From: Siphonodentalium dalli
Lineage: Eukaryota; Mollusca; Scaphopoda; Gadilida; Siphonodentaliidae
DNA: 64,000 bases
Reading direction: 5' to 3'
Assembly: GCA_032622095.1 (NCBI GenBank)
Contig: CP136061.1
Span: 196,462,935 to 196,526,934, forward strand
The notes under the pieces were generated by a model, which worked only from the letters and a program-made list of their open reading frames with translations, did no database searches and was not told the origin of the DNA. The position numbers were made by a program, and so were the translations under genes. Position 1 is the stretch's first letter. The number at the start of each line of letters is the position of its first letter. This document shows positions 1 through 12,400 of this stretch, piece after piece.

Positions 1-2820
1 GAGCCGATACCCACTCAGGGATTATCAATGCACCATTCGCTCGTTCAGCGTACATTTTCTTAAATACTTTAATTACCGATCTTGGTGGAGGAACCAGCCA
101 ATTATTTTCGCCTTCCCAATTTTGCTGGAAAGCATCGATACCCTCGGTTCCCGGACACCACCATCGGCTATTAAACCGATTACATTTCGCATTGTAAACA
201 GATGCAAATCGATCTACCGTGTGAGGACCCCATAGGTCGTCAAAAAAATTGAACATTGGAGGAGAAATTCCCCAATCATCAGAGTCTCCAACTCTACTTA
301 GCAAGTCTGCTTTACAATTGTCCGATCTCGGTATCCAAATTGGACGGAAAAACACGTTATTCTTAGAACATGTGTCTTGAATTTCATATGCTATACCGTG
401 CAACTCTTTCTACTTCCAATTTTAAGAATTTTGACCACATTTTGATTGTCCGTAAAAATCTTTACATTTGAATTTTGTAATATTGTTACAGAACTCTTTA
501 ATACTCTATGAAGAGCCTCAATTTCACGCCACGTTGAACTCTTATCGGCTTCGAATTCATTCCAACAGCCTGTAACATTTAAAACATCAGCGGGATTTAT
601 ATCTAGCTCAAAATTCGTTCTTTCGTTATATAAGCAAGCCATGTTTTCGTCGCGACTGCATTTAGTTGTAGTCAAATTACTAGAAGACGAATATACTTGC
701 GTCTCGGTATCCACTGCCGTCTCTGTCATATGACATTGAGCAAAATTAGTCAAATGACTATTTGTTGTCATACTGATCAACTGACCGACAACTCCACCAA
801 TTGTCAACTGACGTTCTGTTAAACCATCGGTCAACTGACCTTTAATCTCATGATTATCGACAAAACCACCGTAACCCAATCCTGAAGCATCAAAATATAA
901 TGAACAATCAAATACTACCGTGTCTTTGAAATCCATAGGCGACGCGTTTAAACTGAAAACATCATCTCTCCAATATGTTAGCTCATCTCTCGCCTCCACA
1001 GACACAAATACCAAAGAATTCCAGCCCATCATGGAAACAATGCATCTATATAACGCCCTTGTATTTCTTTGGACTAAATCCCCAAATACTAATTTTAATG
1101 AACTTATCTGTCCTACTATACCAGCTAGAAACCGGACCGGTAAAATTGAAAAATAACTTTTCAACAACTGAGCCAAAGCTGAATTAATACACATAACCAG
1201 TTTATTAATTCTTTCTTCCGAAACCTTCACAACACCAATCCTAGTAGCCAAGATAAAACCAATCCAAGGAACCGATTGTTTAGCCACCCAACAAGACTTC
1301 TCCTCTGCTATCAAAAAACCGCATTCCAAAAGATCCGATCTAACTTTTACAGCCAACGCATTGGACTCTATTTCGCCAATGTCTGCCCCAATTCCGTCGT
1401 CTAAAAACATTATTATGCGATATCCAGAGGCCCTCCAGTATTTAACAACTTCCCTCATTAGTTTTGAGAAAATAAAACTGGCCGACCCAATTCCAAATGG
1501 TAAAACAGCAAATCTGTAGAAAATAACACCACCGTCTACGTAAGACCAAGAGAAACCTAAATAGTCTCTATAATCTGGATGAATAACCAAATGGTGATAA
1601 GCAGATTTCAAATCAAACGTAAAACACCAATCACCAGTGGAAAACATGTCCAAAGCAACTTTGCCATCTTCGTATTTACAAGCAAAATCTGCAAGAAAAG
1701 GATTAATGTGTCGGCAATCCAAAACCAATCGCATCTTGCCCCGTTTTCCAAAAGCTACCGTCAATGGGTTAACAACCTTTGACTGATTTTGTATTAATTC
1801 AATACATCCCATTTTAAGTAATTTTTCTATTTCACCCTCTACAAAAATCGCATTTTCCCTTGCCGATCGATTATCTAGTAGAAAAATTGCATCTGGTGAA
1901 TCAATGAATGGAATTCGGTATCCTTCTTTAAGTATACTCAATATATACGGACTTGCTCCGATATGTTCCCATTTATCTAAATGAGACTTTAGTCTTCCAA
2001 CTGGAGAATTAATATTTTGAGTTAAAGTACACCCAACCCCAAATTGTAGAGCATTACTAGTTGTGGAATTCTCACATTCCTTTGGGAAAGTATTATTTAT
2101 ACTTAACTTATCAGCCAACTGGCTCTGCCTGTTCTGTGCACAAAAGGCAACTCTGTGTCCGTGTTTTCCACAGCCCCAACACGCTCCACTGAATCCTGCT
2201 TGATTACGATAGATTGGCTGAATAGACTGAGTCAGTTGTGCTGATTGACGAGGTGTTGTCGAATCATAGGGGTGAGTGCGACTCGGTGTTTTCTTCTTTC
2301 GCAGCTTAATCTTTTGGCCAGCTTTAACGATCGACTTGGATAAGCGTCTTTCATCATCCGAATTGTCCGCTATAGGATTAGCGAGATACTCCCCTACGGT
2401 AGCCCACCCGTGCTCCGAACTGTCGGCAATTTTGATATGTTTTTGGCGGAATACTAAATCTGCAATACCTTCTGCTAACTTTTCTTGTGCATGTTGAATC
2501 GAATTATTGTCCAATAACGCATCAGCCTCCTTTATCTTGTTTGCAATGGAAGTGTTAAACTTAAATTGGTCTTCACAACCTTTCCGCTTGAACACGTACT
2601 GATCTGCGCACGTTTCCTGAATTTTGGCGATTTGTAAGTCATTGTTCAGCTTTTGTGTGTGATCCAAATCACCTTTAAACGTGTGAAGCTGTGCCTTCAT
2701 CATAGTTTCCATGCTGGATAACATTTCCTTTTGGCAAGTAGTCATTGAGGCTTTTAAACGACCATCGATAACAGCATTCAAATGTGCGGCGTCCATTGTA
2801 AAATTGTGTGCTATCGTCAC
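1..2820 (-). mobile_element. DIRS-like (tyrosine-recombinase type) retrotransposon, 3' part beyond the window
   Basis: Reads right to left. It comprises a long gag-RT-RNase H frame (391-2820) and, in another frame at about 1-410, the continuation of the same polyprotein. That continuation shows the RNase H C-terminal W-x-PRSDN-x-KAD-x-LS pattern followed by the GPHTVDRFAS and RFNSRWW-x-PGTEG motifs common in DIRS/Ngaro-type polyproteins. The tyrosine recombinase expected further 3' would lie left of base 1 and is not seen. Upstream of the start, 2954-2988 holds an inverted repeat (ATTTTCCCGC / GCGGGAAAAT), possibly near the element's end. The DIRS assignment rests on family motifs. Without the recombinase, a different gag-RT-RH class cannot be formally excluded. 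Confidence 0.8.
391..2820 (-). CDS. gag-reverse transcriptase-RNase H polyprotein of a DIRS-like element (809 aa, frameshifted at its end)
   Basis: The frame starts at ATG 2820 and runs 809 codons. Residues 1-210 are a gag-like, Lys/Gln-rich region. A CCHC zinc knuckle (C-x2-C-x4-H-x4-C, CWGCGKHGHRVAFC) lies at about 214-227. RT motifs follow: LVLDCR (365-370), FDLKSAYHH (402-410), PFGIGSA (441-447) and the catalytic FLDDG (472-476), the form usual in DIRS-type RTs. RNase H begins with FDAS (D644), continues with WREIEAL (E768) and FTDN (D791). The stretch between D644 and E768 is longer than usual and contains repeated GQLT words, so it may be an insertion. The frame stops at 391 while homologous sequence continues in another frame, so the copy is broken by at least one frameshift. 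It lies in or upstream of the 5' introns of the MAM receptor, antisense to it. Confidence 0.85.
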   Translation of the reverse strand: MTIAHNFTMDAAHLNAVIDGRLKASMTTCQKEMLSSMETMMKAQLHTFKGDLDHTQKLNNDLQIAKIQETCADQYVFKRKGCEDQFKFNTSIANKIKEADALLDNNSIQHAQEKLAEGIADLVFRQKHIKIADSSEHGWATVGEYLANPIADNSDDERRLSKSIVKAGQKIKLRKKKTPSRTHPYDSTTPRQSAQLTQSIQPIYRNQAGFSGACWGCGKHGHRVAFCAQNRQSQLADKLSINNTFPKECENSTTSNALQFGVGCTLTQNINSPVGRLKSHLDKWEHIGASPYILSILKEGYRIPFIDSPDAIFLLDNRSARENAIFVEGEIEKLLKMGCIELIQNQSKVVNPLTVAFGKRGKMRLVLDCRHINPFLADFACKYEDGKVALDMFSTGDWCFTFDLKSAYHHLVIHPDYRDYLGFSWSYVDGGVIFYRFAVLPFGIGSASFIFSKLMREVVKYWRASGYRIIMFLDDGIGADIGEIESNALAVKVRSDLLECGFLIAEEKSCWVAKQSVPWIGFILATRIGVVKVSEERINKLVMCINSALAQLLKSYFSILPVRFLAGIVGQISSLKLVFGDLVQRNTRALYRCIVSMMGWNSLVFVSVEARDELTYWRDDVFSLNASPMDFKDTVVFDCSLYFDASGLGYGGFVDNHEIKGQLTDGLTERQLTIGGVVGQLISMTTNSHLTNFAQCHMTETAVDTETQVYSSSSNLTTTKCSRDENMACLYNERTNFELDINPADVLNVTGCWNEFEADKSSTWREIEALHRVLKSSVTILQNSNVKIFTDNQNVVKILKIGSRKSCTV

Positions 2821-3852
2821 GCGTTTCGCTTGAAAACTGACTCTACACAGAATATTCTCGATCGTTCACTAAAACATCACGTGACCAATATATGGGACTC
2901 CCCATTGGTCAATACTCCTGAGTTGTTTATTTCGTGCAACGGCACAAGACATAATTTTCCCGCTATACTTGGCGAAACGCGGGAAAATATAATTATTAGG
3001 GTGGTCTAGACCAGGGACCAGAATTCGGCCGTTCAGGTCCTGAGTCTGGTGAAATTGGTTGGGGTTCCATTACTACAAGCAGGAGTTACGTAATTGCCAG
3101 CCAATGGCAATATCATCAGTAAAGCGATGTAACAAATCAGTCAATAGTTGCGTGGAATACCCAAGACTATGGGAATTACATCAGCCAGCGCGATTCCAGT
3201 AAACCCTGCCTTTAGCTAAAAAAAAATAGCGTAATAACTTTCCCGCCGCATGGCTAATTTCACAGAGTGTTTACAAATCCAGAGTTTACGACATCCGATT
3301 ATTTAAACACTAGCTCAAAGGCCTACATGTATATAAAGACTCCAGAATTGACCAATGTTTCTAGCTAACATGTCCAATGGAATTGAATCTGTTCAAGAAT
3401 TTCAACATTTAGTCCGGGCAATCTGAGATAGATTTCACTTTTGGGTTTTAATAGATGTTGAAATAGAATAAGAAGCCATGTTTTTTCTTTTGCGAAAACG
3501 AAAGTCTTTCGCGGAAGCGAAACCGAAAATAAATTATGTCGATCAAGCTATTTTAAAGAAAATGATATGGGCGGTGACGTCATACTGCGGGTGTTGTCTG
3601 TGAAAGTTATTTATAGCGACGGTAATGCGAAAAATAACGAGTTTCATCAGACTCAGTACCTGAAGCGTCTGGGTATGATTTTAGTCAGTACTGATCTCAA
3701 AAGTGCTTACTGAAGAACATTAGTTGCACGATGACCTCTATTATGCTTCCGAAAGTTATTTGGTACGATTCAGACATAGCTTTGAGATATACACCTGCCA
3801 GCTTGACTCTAACAAAAGGAATTCGACTATGTGTGATATACGGGGCTGGCAG

Positions 3853-4095
3853 TTAAACATACAATTTCGGAAATCGAGGAAAGCTGCTAAGAATTGTTGA
3901 TAATATGATAATATGCATACCAACTTTTCGAAATTCCACAAGAATATCATTGTTTGCACAATTAGAATCGTCAGAAATGCACACATGTTCACAATGTTGT
4001 GACATTAAGCTACCTGGTGTGGGGAAGTTGGTACTCCAAACCAAGATGGCTTCCAATATGGCGACCAGGAATAGAAACATTATTATTGTGCGCAT
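3853..4095 (-). CDS. Weak candidate: first exon of a small secreted protein (unproven)
   Basis: An 80-codon frame begins with a hydrophobic, signal-peptide-like start (MRTIIMFLFLVAILEAILV) followed by a short segment with three cysteines (QHCEHVC, SNCANN). A possible donor (GTATGC) follows the residues EFRKV. Against it, the hydrophobic stretch is encoded by the words GCCATATTGG and GCCATCTTGG, which recur in repetitive DNA of this window (for example in the foldback arms), so the signal peptide could be accidental. No second exon was found. Treat it as a possibility only. Confidence 0.15.
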   Translation of the reverse strand: MRTIIMFLFLVAILEAILVWSTNFPTPGSLMSQHCEHVCISDDSNCANNDILVEFRKVGMHIIILSTILSSFPRFPKLYV

Positions 4096-4673
4096 CTATT
4101 TGCTAGAATCGCCATTTCTATTTTTGATCTAGATGGAAATACTGACTTCGTCTTCAGCTGGAAATGGTAACTGGTCACTTGAGATTCAAGTGACATCTGG
4201 TTAAATTCCAGTCCCCTCCAATGTCTCCAATATGTATTTTTAATCATTCGGTATCGCATTTCATAACACAATGACCGTCAAAGGTACAAATCCACAAGCG
4301 CCGGTCTTTGAAATTGAGCACATCTCGACAATATATGACGTACACCCTCTCAATTCTGCAATCTGTATAAGCTTCTGGTATTATGACCACCTATCCACTT
4401 CCTGTGTAACAATAAGCGGGCTAAGTCAAACCCAATACACTGTTAGAAAAGACTAGAACTGCTTTTTCAGGAAATCGACCTCACTGCGCCTTCCCAATAA
4501 TCTAGAACAACATCGGAGATGAAGCCGCATCAAGCCAAAGTAGGCACTGCTTCCTTTAAGAAGCACTTACAGTGAAACACGTTAAGCAATTACTCGGGCA
4601 AATGTACAGTATATACTGTAAACAAAGGATAATCCGACTGCTAGCTCTTCATATGAATATTTATGTAATTGGA

Positions 4674-4775
4674 GTGTGTTTTATTGAGGAGCATATCGAT
4701 GTGGCCATGGGGCTTTCAAACTACATGTAAATGCGACCAAACAGCCACAGCCACATACCGATCAATAAAACACAC
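4674..4775. repeat. Hairpin (short inverted repeat, MITE-like)
   Basis: The arm GTGTGTTTTATTGA is repeated in inverse as TCAATAAAACACAC about 100 bp away, with weaker pairing inside (ATGTGGCCATGG versus CAGCCACAT). The size and structure fit a small MITE, but no target-site duplication is clear. Confidence 0.45.
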
Positions 4776-5482
4776 GCAAACTGCATTACATTCTTATATA
4801 TATAGCTTTTTTATTTTAAATGTCTATAAACTCCGCTGACGTTTCCTCTTAAATATATCTGCATGTTAGCCCTATATTCTGCCTATGATATATAGATAAA
4901 ATAATCTATGGCATCGCACCTAAAACACACCCAGTTATTGTAACCACTGAATTCAGTCATCTAGTTCAACAAGATGTGATCTCGGTTCATGTTATGGTGT
5001 GTTTTATTGGAATATGACACATGTAACCCGATTGACGAATGTCACTGTTAGTCGATGTTCTCAACAACAACAAAAAAACAAAAAAACCCCAGAAAAACAC
5101 CATTTCGGTTAATTAAATAAATTCCTTACATTTTATTCAAATTAAAGGTGTTGTATCTCTTTCCTGAATTTTTACTAAAGTCATTCGGTTGTAAAAATAA
5201 TATTGTTTTAGTAAAAGAGAACAACCTACATGATATCTTCACTATAGGTGAATATTATTATCTCAATTATCGAGTGGAACAGGGACAGAACATGTTAATA
5301 CTGTTTAGCTTGATATTGTTATAACACGTTGTATGTGGGCGAATGAGAACTCAGGGAACATTTGTTTTTTTTATCTCTTATTTCTTGAAGCCACGCTCTT
5401 CTCGTTCGGAACGTCCCTACAACAAAACGATCACGTTATATCGACGATCGAATGTGCCTTCAAACTACATGTGTACATGCAG

Positions 5483-5742
5483 GTGACGGGTGGTATGGTT
5501 ACATAGAAGCAAGTGATCCACGCCAAGAGGGAGATGTGGCAATCTTGAGGTCCGCAAGAATATATGACAGGTCAATCAAGTGCTTCACCATGTGGTATCA
5601 TATGCATGGTAGAGGTATTGGGGAGCTTATGGTCTATCAAGAGTATAAGACGAAGATAGTTCCGCTGTTCTCAAGATCTGGTGAGCAAGCGAGTACGTGG
5701 AAGAAAGCAGTCATGGAGCTAGAATCAACGACGGATTACACG
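5483..5742 (+). CDS. Receptor exon A: central MAM domain
   Basis: The acceptor is TACATGCAG at 5482 and the donor is GTAAGT at 5743. The exon is entered in phase 1 (G|GT gives Gly) and left in phase 0. It encodes the strand typical of mid-MAM: GWYGYIEAS, a basic-acidic stretch, then CFTMWYHMHGRGIG, matching the conserved C-x-x-F-W-Y-H-M-x-G-x-x-x-G core. After it come a LMVYQEY strand and SRSGEQASTWKKA, matching the usual W-x-x-x-G-x-Q-x-x-x-W pattern. The preceding third of the domain (C-x-F-E, C-x-W, D-W region) must be in an upstream exon. Confidence 0.9.
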
Positions 5743-6448
5743 GTAAGTAAATGGTTGGTTTCTAAAAATAGAATCGCACATATCGCAACGCACATGTAAA
5801 TACCCTTAAAACCCAGCTCCTTTGTTCTACCTCGAACTTATATATCTGAATGGACACTTTATACCATGCTTTATTCTAATTTATACACAGCTAGTGAGGT
5901 CCCACGGAGACCTCTAACAGAGAACTAGTTCGCTACTAAACCTGCACACACAAAATAAACATTCATATATAGTTTGTGAACCCCACGTAATCAATGTCCT
6001 TTTCGACAGAATCGTGCTGATCATTTGCATATAAGAGGGCACATGTCGCATTTAAAGATGACATGTCATGCGACACTCCAGTAATAGAGTTACTGTTCCG
6101 CTGGATTGAACGATATGAATGCATTGCCAAAAATACAGATAATTGAGTCGATAGTATATAATTTTCATCTTTAAAACATGGTTATGACGTCACTCATTTG
6201 TTCATCGAGTCCAGTTTATAGGATAATGGATGGTTATTGTCGAGATTGTACAATAATTTGGCAAGAACGATCCATGATACTAATAACGGTCGCTCAATAT
6301 CCAATTTAATGAACGGTTTTATTTTACGTGTGGACGATTTCATTTGATATGACTTGCATATATGAAACCATAATGTATATGCGCGGAGCTATCTATAGAC
6401 AACGGTTCTAAAGTATAACATCGCTCTTATTGATTACCAGAACATGAC

Positions 6449-6480
<32 letters not shown>

Positions 6481-9400
6481 GAACCTCGTCATTTGGGTTC
6501 GGGGAGGGTGGGTGTATAACTTCAAATTCCAGACATGTCGTTTCACGAATAGGCATTGAATTTTCAACTTAAATTGTTTCGAATCTAATTCCGTTCCCGG
6601 ATGGCATTGTAGCACCCTCACGATAAAATCTAAACTGATATAGTAATTTACATGTAAATGTAGTCCTTCGATCTTCAGTATTACCCGCGATCTCAAACCA
6701 CCTCAAATGTATAATTCTCCTCAAAATCCGAAATATGCCGCATAAATAATTTAATACAAATGCCGAAATGTAAGGGCAGAACTCCAGATGATATTCGCAA
6801 ATCTATCGCAGAAGGAGCTCATTGTCGGTACGTCGTGTTCATTCGACGGTCGGAAAGCAATGGTGTAGGCTACTGCATGTCATTAAGTTGACAATGGGTT
6901 AAGATGTCACGCCATACGTGCAGCCAATGAGCGAGTGGATTGGGCCGAACACATGGTACAACTCAGGTGTCTTGACCCAATTTCGGATTAATCCATTCTG
7001 ATAAGAGGTGACGTATCAAACAAATGGACTCGGCCATGTCAGATATAGTAGCTTCAAAATGTAAATTAGTAAATTATTTCAGCGAATGAAACGATATCGG
7101 CCTATGGCCTCGATCGATCCATTCCCTGAAATATTGTACAGTTTTCAACCATTATCATATACATACTACGCTATGTACAGCGCAAATTTACGCACAATCA
7201 TGTATACGATAAAGAGTCCGCTCTTCAATTAGCGTCATTCAATGACACTGAGTGCAGTTATGCAGATTATCAATCATTATGTCATATAAATAGTGCAGTA
7301 TTAAATTCATGTGCATGGAATAGATTATATATAGAGATAGTCTAGTAAATTAAATGTGCACGGAATAGATTATATATAGAGAGGTAGTCTAGTCTCCCGC
7401 ACATTTAGACACAATCACATATATGTGTATTACATGTTTGCGTATGTTTACACTGTAAGAAATAATTCCCTATAAACGCGTGTAATTAAAAACACATGAA
7501 AGACACACTTAAAAGACATGTGATATGTTTTAGTAAAAACACACGTGTTTTATAATTAAATCAGCAGTGTTTATATAAAAACATGTCACAGTGTTTTATA
7601 ATAAACACTCCATCCAATTATGAATAAACACCAGTGTTTATATCAAAACATGTCATAGTGTTTTAAAATAAACACTCCATCGAATTAGGAATATATACAC
7701 ACTAGTGTTTATATTAAAACATGTTATAGCGTTTTATAATAAACACTCAACGTGTTTATTTTACAGACATACTTAATAAACACTATGACGTGTTTATTAT
7801 TATGAAAATAAAAAAACCCGATGTGTTTATAAATATTTTATTCTCAAAAACAAATTCCGGTACAATTCAACAAATTGTTCAACACCTTCTCCAAAATGTT
7901 CGTTGGTTAACTCTTGTTTCTTAACACTTTCATGACGGCTCTGTTTTGAGAACAAGAGGACTGATCGTCACATCATGGATGGAATGTCTGTGGAAAGCTT
8001 GTATTTCATTTTATCACTGCATGCTCTTCATAATAGTTAAATCATGGTTTCAAATCTCAGCTCATGCCGTTACAATTCGTGTGCTCCTCCAATCCTCCTT
8101 TTGTGTACACTAACTGCATATATCGCCAAGTCCTGAACTTTCCCGACCCCTGTAATCTTGTCTCGTCATACAGAATCATAAAACAATGAAGATTTAAATA
8201 AATTAATTAAACATTAGTGAAAATATCTGAAAAGCAAACAGCAAATTAGATCATCCGTACATAGCGATCATATTATAAACCGTTTAAAACACGAACACTT
8301 TTTAATATTCTTACTTGTGTTGACAGCGAACTTTATAACATTGAACAACTAATGCAGGGAACGTTGGATTGATTAATACACGAGATAAATGCAATAATTG
8401 TAAGAGACGCAAATCAAAATCGCTCACAAAAGTCACTTAAATCATGAAATTGCGAACTTGGACATTCACCAACCGTACGTGCAAGACCGATACATAATAT
8501 ACGGTCAGTAATAATGATTTTAAAATAAAGGGTTTGAAACTTATGTGCCGCTTTGAATTTTGTTTATCACTGGTGAGTCCAGCCCCCAAAACGGATTCTA
8601 TATTCTTTCAACTCAAAATGATACACGCGTTACTGAGAGAGTTTGGAATTTAGATAGTGTCATCCTATCCATTTGAGATGACACATATGCAACTATATCC
8701 TTTTCATTTCGATATAGAGCGATTCTATCTCCATTACTTTTTGCTAATACCATAGATATAAACTTACCTCAATTTCACGATACCACAAAATCCAGGAAGA
8801 CTGTTATTCTATGAAGAATTCATTGAACATTGAGTTATAAACATCACAGACAAATAGATACAGTAAACAGACACAATGCAGAGTGTGATTTAAATGAGGC
8901 CAAAATTAACTGGCTTTCCATGCATGGTAACTTAGCACAGATGCTATTCCATCCAAAGGTCATTGAATTATACCATATCAATGATATTGTATTACACACA
9001 GCTGATTATTTGATAGATAAATCATAGCATGCTGCAGGCCGGGGAAGTCGGTCTTGCGTAGTCATAAACACTATGACGTTTTTTTAAATTTACAAGAACA
9101 AAAACCTCAGTGTTTATACACTTGACGGCTCTGTTTTGAGAACAAGAGGACTGATCATCACTTCACTGATGGAATGTCTGTGGAAAGCTTGTGTTTCATT
9201 TTATCACTGCATGCTCTTCATAATATTTAAATCATGGTTTCAACTCTCAGCCCATGCCGTTACAATTCGTGTGCTCCTCCGGTCCTGCTTTTGTGTACTC
9301 TAACTGCATATCTCGCATAGTCCTTACCTTTCCCGACCCACGTAATCTTGTATCGTCATACAGAATCCTAAAACAATGAAGATTTAAAATTAATCAATTA

Positions 9401-12400
9401 AGCATTAGTGAAAATATCTGAAAAGCAAACAGCAACTTCGATCATCCGTATATAGCGATCATATTATAAACCGTTTAAAACACGGACACTTTTTAATATT
9501 CTTACTTGTGTTGACAGCGAACTTTATAACATTGAACAACTAATGCAGGGAACGTTGGATTGATTAATACACGAGATAAATGCAATCATTGTAAGAGACG
9601 CAAATCAAAATCGCTCACCAAAGTCACTTAAATCATGCAATTGCGAACTTGGACATTCACCAACCTGTACGTGCAAGACCGATACATAATATACGGTCAG
9701 TAATACTGATTTTAAAATAAAGGGTTTTAAACTAATGTGCCGCTTTGAATTTTGTTTACCACTGGTAAGTCCAGCCCCCAAAACGGATTCTATATTCTTG
9801 CAACTCAAAATGATACACGCGTTACTGAGAGAGTTTGGAATTTAGATAGTGTCTTCCTATCCATTTGATATGACACATATGCAACTATATCCTTTTCATT
9901 TCGATATAGAGCGATTCTATCTCCATTACTTCTTGCTAATACCATAGATATAAACTTACCTCAATTTCACGATACCATAAAATATAAGAAGACTGTTATT
10001 CTATGAAGAATTCATTGAACATTGCGTTATAAACATCACATCCAAATAGATACAGCAAACAGACACAATGCAGAGTGTGATTTAAATGAGGCCAAAATTA
10101 ACTGGCTTTCCATGCATGGTAACTTAGCACAGATGCTATTGCATCCAAAGGTCATTGCATTATAACATATCAATGATATTGTATTACACACATCAGACTA
10201 TTTGATAGATAAATCACAGAATGCTGCAGATCGGTAGTGTTCACGCTGTCGGTAGCCAAATTAGCCAATGGCTAATCTTTTTCGAATTTGGCTAATAAAA
10301 ATTTCATTTGGCTAAACTTTTGGCTAAACTTTTTTTTACCCCAAATGGAGACTGAAAGCATGGAGTCAGAAAGCTAATTAATAAAAGCGCTCAATAGATC
10401 GACATTCAAGACGAAGTTAGGTGACGAAAGTATTGTCTGTCTGGTCACTCACGGGACTCCCGCACAATGCATGTTTATGATGACATTGTATTTATGACGG
10501 TCGAGGTTTATGAGCACCAAGTGTAAGACAATAGCTTAATCAGCCAAATGTGAATCACGACAGATATTTTGTGGCTATTTGTCGTCAATACCGATACAGT
10601 CAAAATAATATGCATGCTTTTACAGATTGTAATTTGATCTGATCGGGGAAGTCGGTCTTGCGTAGTCATAAACACTGACGTTTTTTAAATTTACAAGAAC
10701 AAAAACCTCAGTGTTTATATACCATACACAACAAGTGCAATTAGGCATAAATATTTGTCTAAGCTAAGTTATTACCACATATGTATATTTTTAAAAGTTA
10801 ATTTGTAGATGAATTAATAATAATGTTTAAAACATGTCGAGTGTTTTATTATAAACACTAGCGATTTCATATTTTGCAAATAAACACATAATCCGTATAT
10901 TTATAAACCAATTGTAATAAAACACGTGACACGCTTATATATCTTCAAATTTTAAAGAGTGTAGTTTCGAGTTCTACCAGAATATATGTCTACAATTGTG
11001 TTCACGGCAAAGTGCACACGCATGCAACCTCCATTAACACAAACCGCATGTCAAGGGACGTGGATTTTTTCTCAGTCAAGGACTGTTTTTATACCGAAAA
11101 AAAAAATCGTATATGTCTCAAGGATCGGAATTGTTCATTGATATGAAAGTAGTTCATCTTTGTATATTTCAAAACGGTGTTTTAAGTCGGTTGATGGATT
11201 CGGAAACTAGAAGAACGCGCGCCCTTTGGGCTCGACTTCTATTTTCCGAATGTACAGTCTATTGTCCATTTAACTCTGACTTATATACAGTCAGTATTGT
11301 CCGACTCACACAGTGTGTTAGCAAGAGAACAGATTAACGTATTATATAAGCGATTGAGATTTGATTACGAACAAAAACTGTCATATTTGGCCGTGTACAC
11401 GTCACGTTAAGTATATGTACATCGAGGGGGCAAAATGGAAGCTAACATTAAGTGCAAGATTGGGTTGGGGGGGGGGGGGTCACATTCGCCATTATGTCAA
11501 CATATCTCAATTCAATTCTTTAATCTCAATAAATCAATAATCATGATATATGAGATATACAAGATTCAAATACAAATATATGACAAAAGCACATTTAACA
11601 GGTACATAAATATATTTTATAGAATATGTAATATTAATGTTAATGCATACATTGAAGGCACATCCACCCAAAAACAGGGTGGATGTGCCCGATACTATAT
11701 ATAAGACTATCTATTTATTTGATACTTTGATACTCGCGTCATTTACACAGGAATACTGTCATAGCGACATGCATATACATAAATGTTGACTTGAGACGAT
11801 GGGGCACATGAGCCACAGATATAACTTTGAATTTGGAAAAAAAAAGAGAAAAAAACGTATGGACAAAATCTGCATTGTATGTTTTAATCAGCATATAACT
11901 TGAGGTCGAAGTTGTGGATGTATTCGAATAATAATGTTTAGAATAAAGCCGGGCTTCAAATAAACAGACAGAGACACCGTTGCTAATAGACCCCATCGCA
12001 TCAAGTGCATGTCCACATCAAGTAAATCCTGCGTGCTCAGTGAGGATCAAGCGAATCCTGTAAACATCGTGCTCAGGTCAACTGAGTGGCACGCGTCAGG
12101 TACTATTTCACGCATTCGATGATCCCACAATAAAATATCAATGTCACGTGATTGCATTCGAGTTGTTCGGGGAATCACCGTCTGAAATATGGGTCAGTGG
12201 TATGTTGTGGCTGTGTTCACGAAAGTCGGGAGGTTAGGGTGAAAACGCTGGAATGCTTCAAGTTGCACCACCGTGAGTATGGTGTTCATTATAATAAATC
12301 AACGGTACATTTTACAGTAACTATTATATACACCAGGCTTTAATCCTTCAAAATATTCGTGATAAATATCGTAAGCGTGATGGAACATAATATCCACGAC

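Larger units (their letters stand above)
2821..5482. other. Non-coding stretch between the DIRS-like element and the first visible receptor exon
   Basis: No convincing exon on the + strand; in particular I did not find the missing first third of the MAM domain here. It contains the CTAGACC repeat copy (about 2990-3030), a motif cluster AAGATGGC/ATATGGCG near 4043-4063, a hairpin at 4674-4775, an A-rich tract at 5067-5095 and a weak minus-strand signal-peptide-like frame (separate entry). It most likely belongs to an intron of the receptor gene. Confidence 0.5.
7448..10963. mobile_element. CACTA/EnSpm-like non-autonomous element with internal duplication
   Basis: The left end reads CACTGTAAGAAATAATTCC and the right end (reverse strand) CACTCTTTAAAATTTG, resembling the CACTRNAAGAA termini of CACTA/EnSpm elements. 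Subterminal regions (7490-7830 and 10660-10930) are packed with inverted words such as GTGTTTTATAATAAACAC and CAGTGTTTATA, as expected of subterminal transposase-binding repeats. No transposase reading frame is visible. A matching 3-bp target duplication is not obvious (TTA versus TAG), so boundaries and class are tentative. Confidence 0.5.

Noticed and set aside
4271-4456. Plus-strand frame with CISFWYYDH, faintly like the MAM core
   Set aside because: No acceptable donor or phase link to the exon at 5483, which needs the preceding third of MAM and not another core. The similarity is limited to a few residues.
7311-7400. CRISPR-like spaced repeats
   Set aside because: Only two units in direct tandem; a simple 45-bp duplication in a eukaryotic intron.
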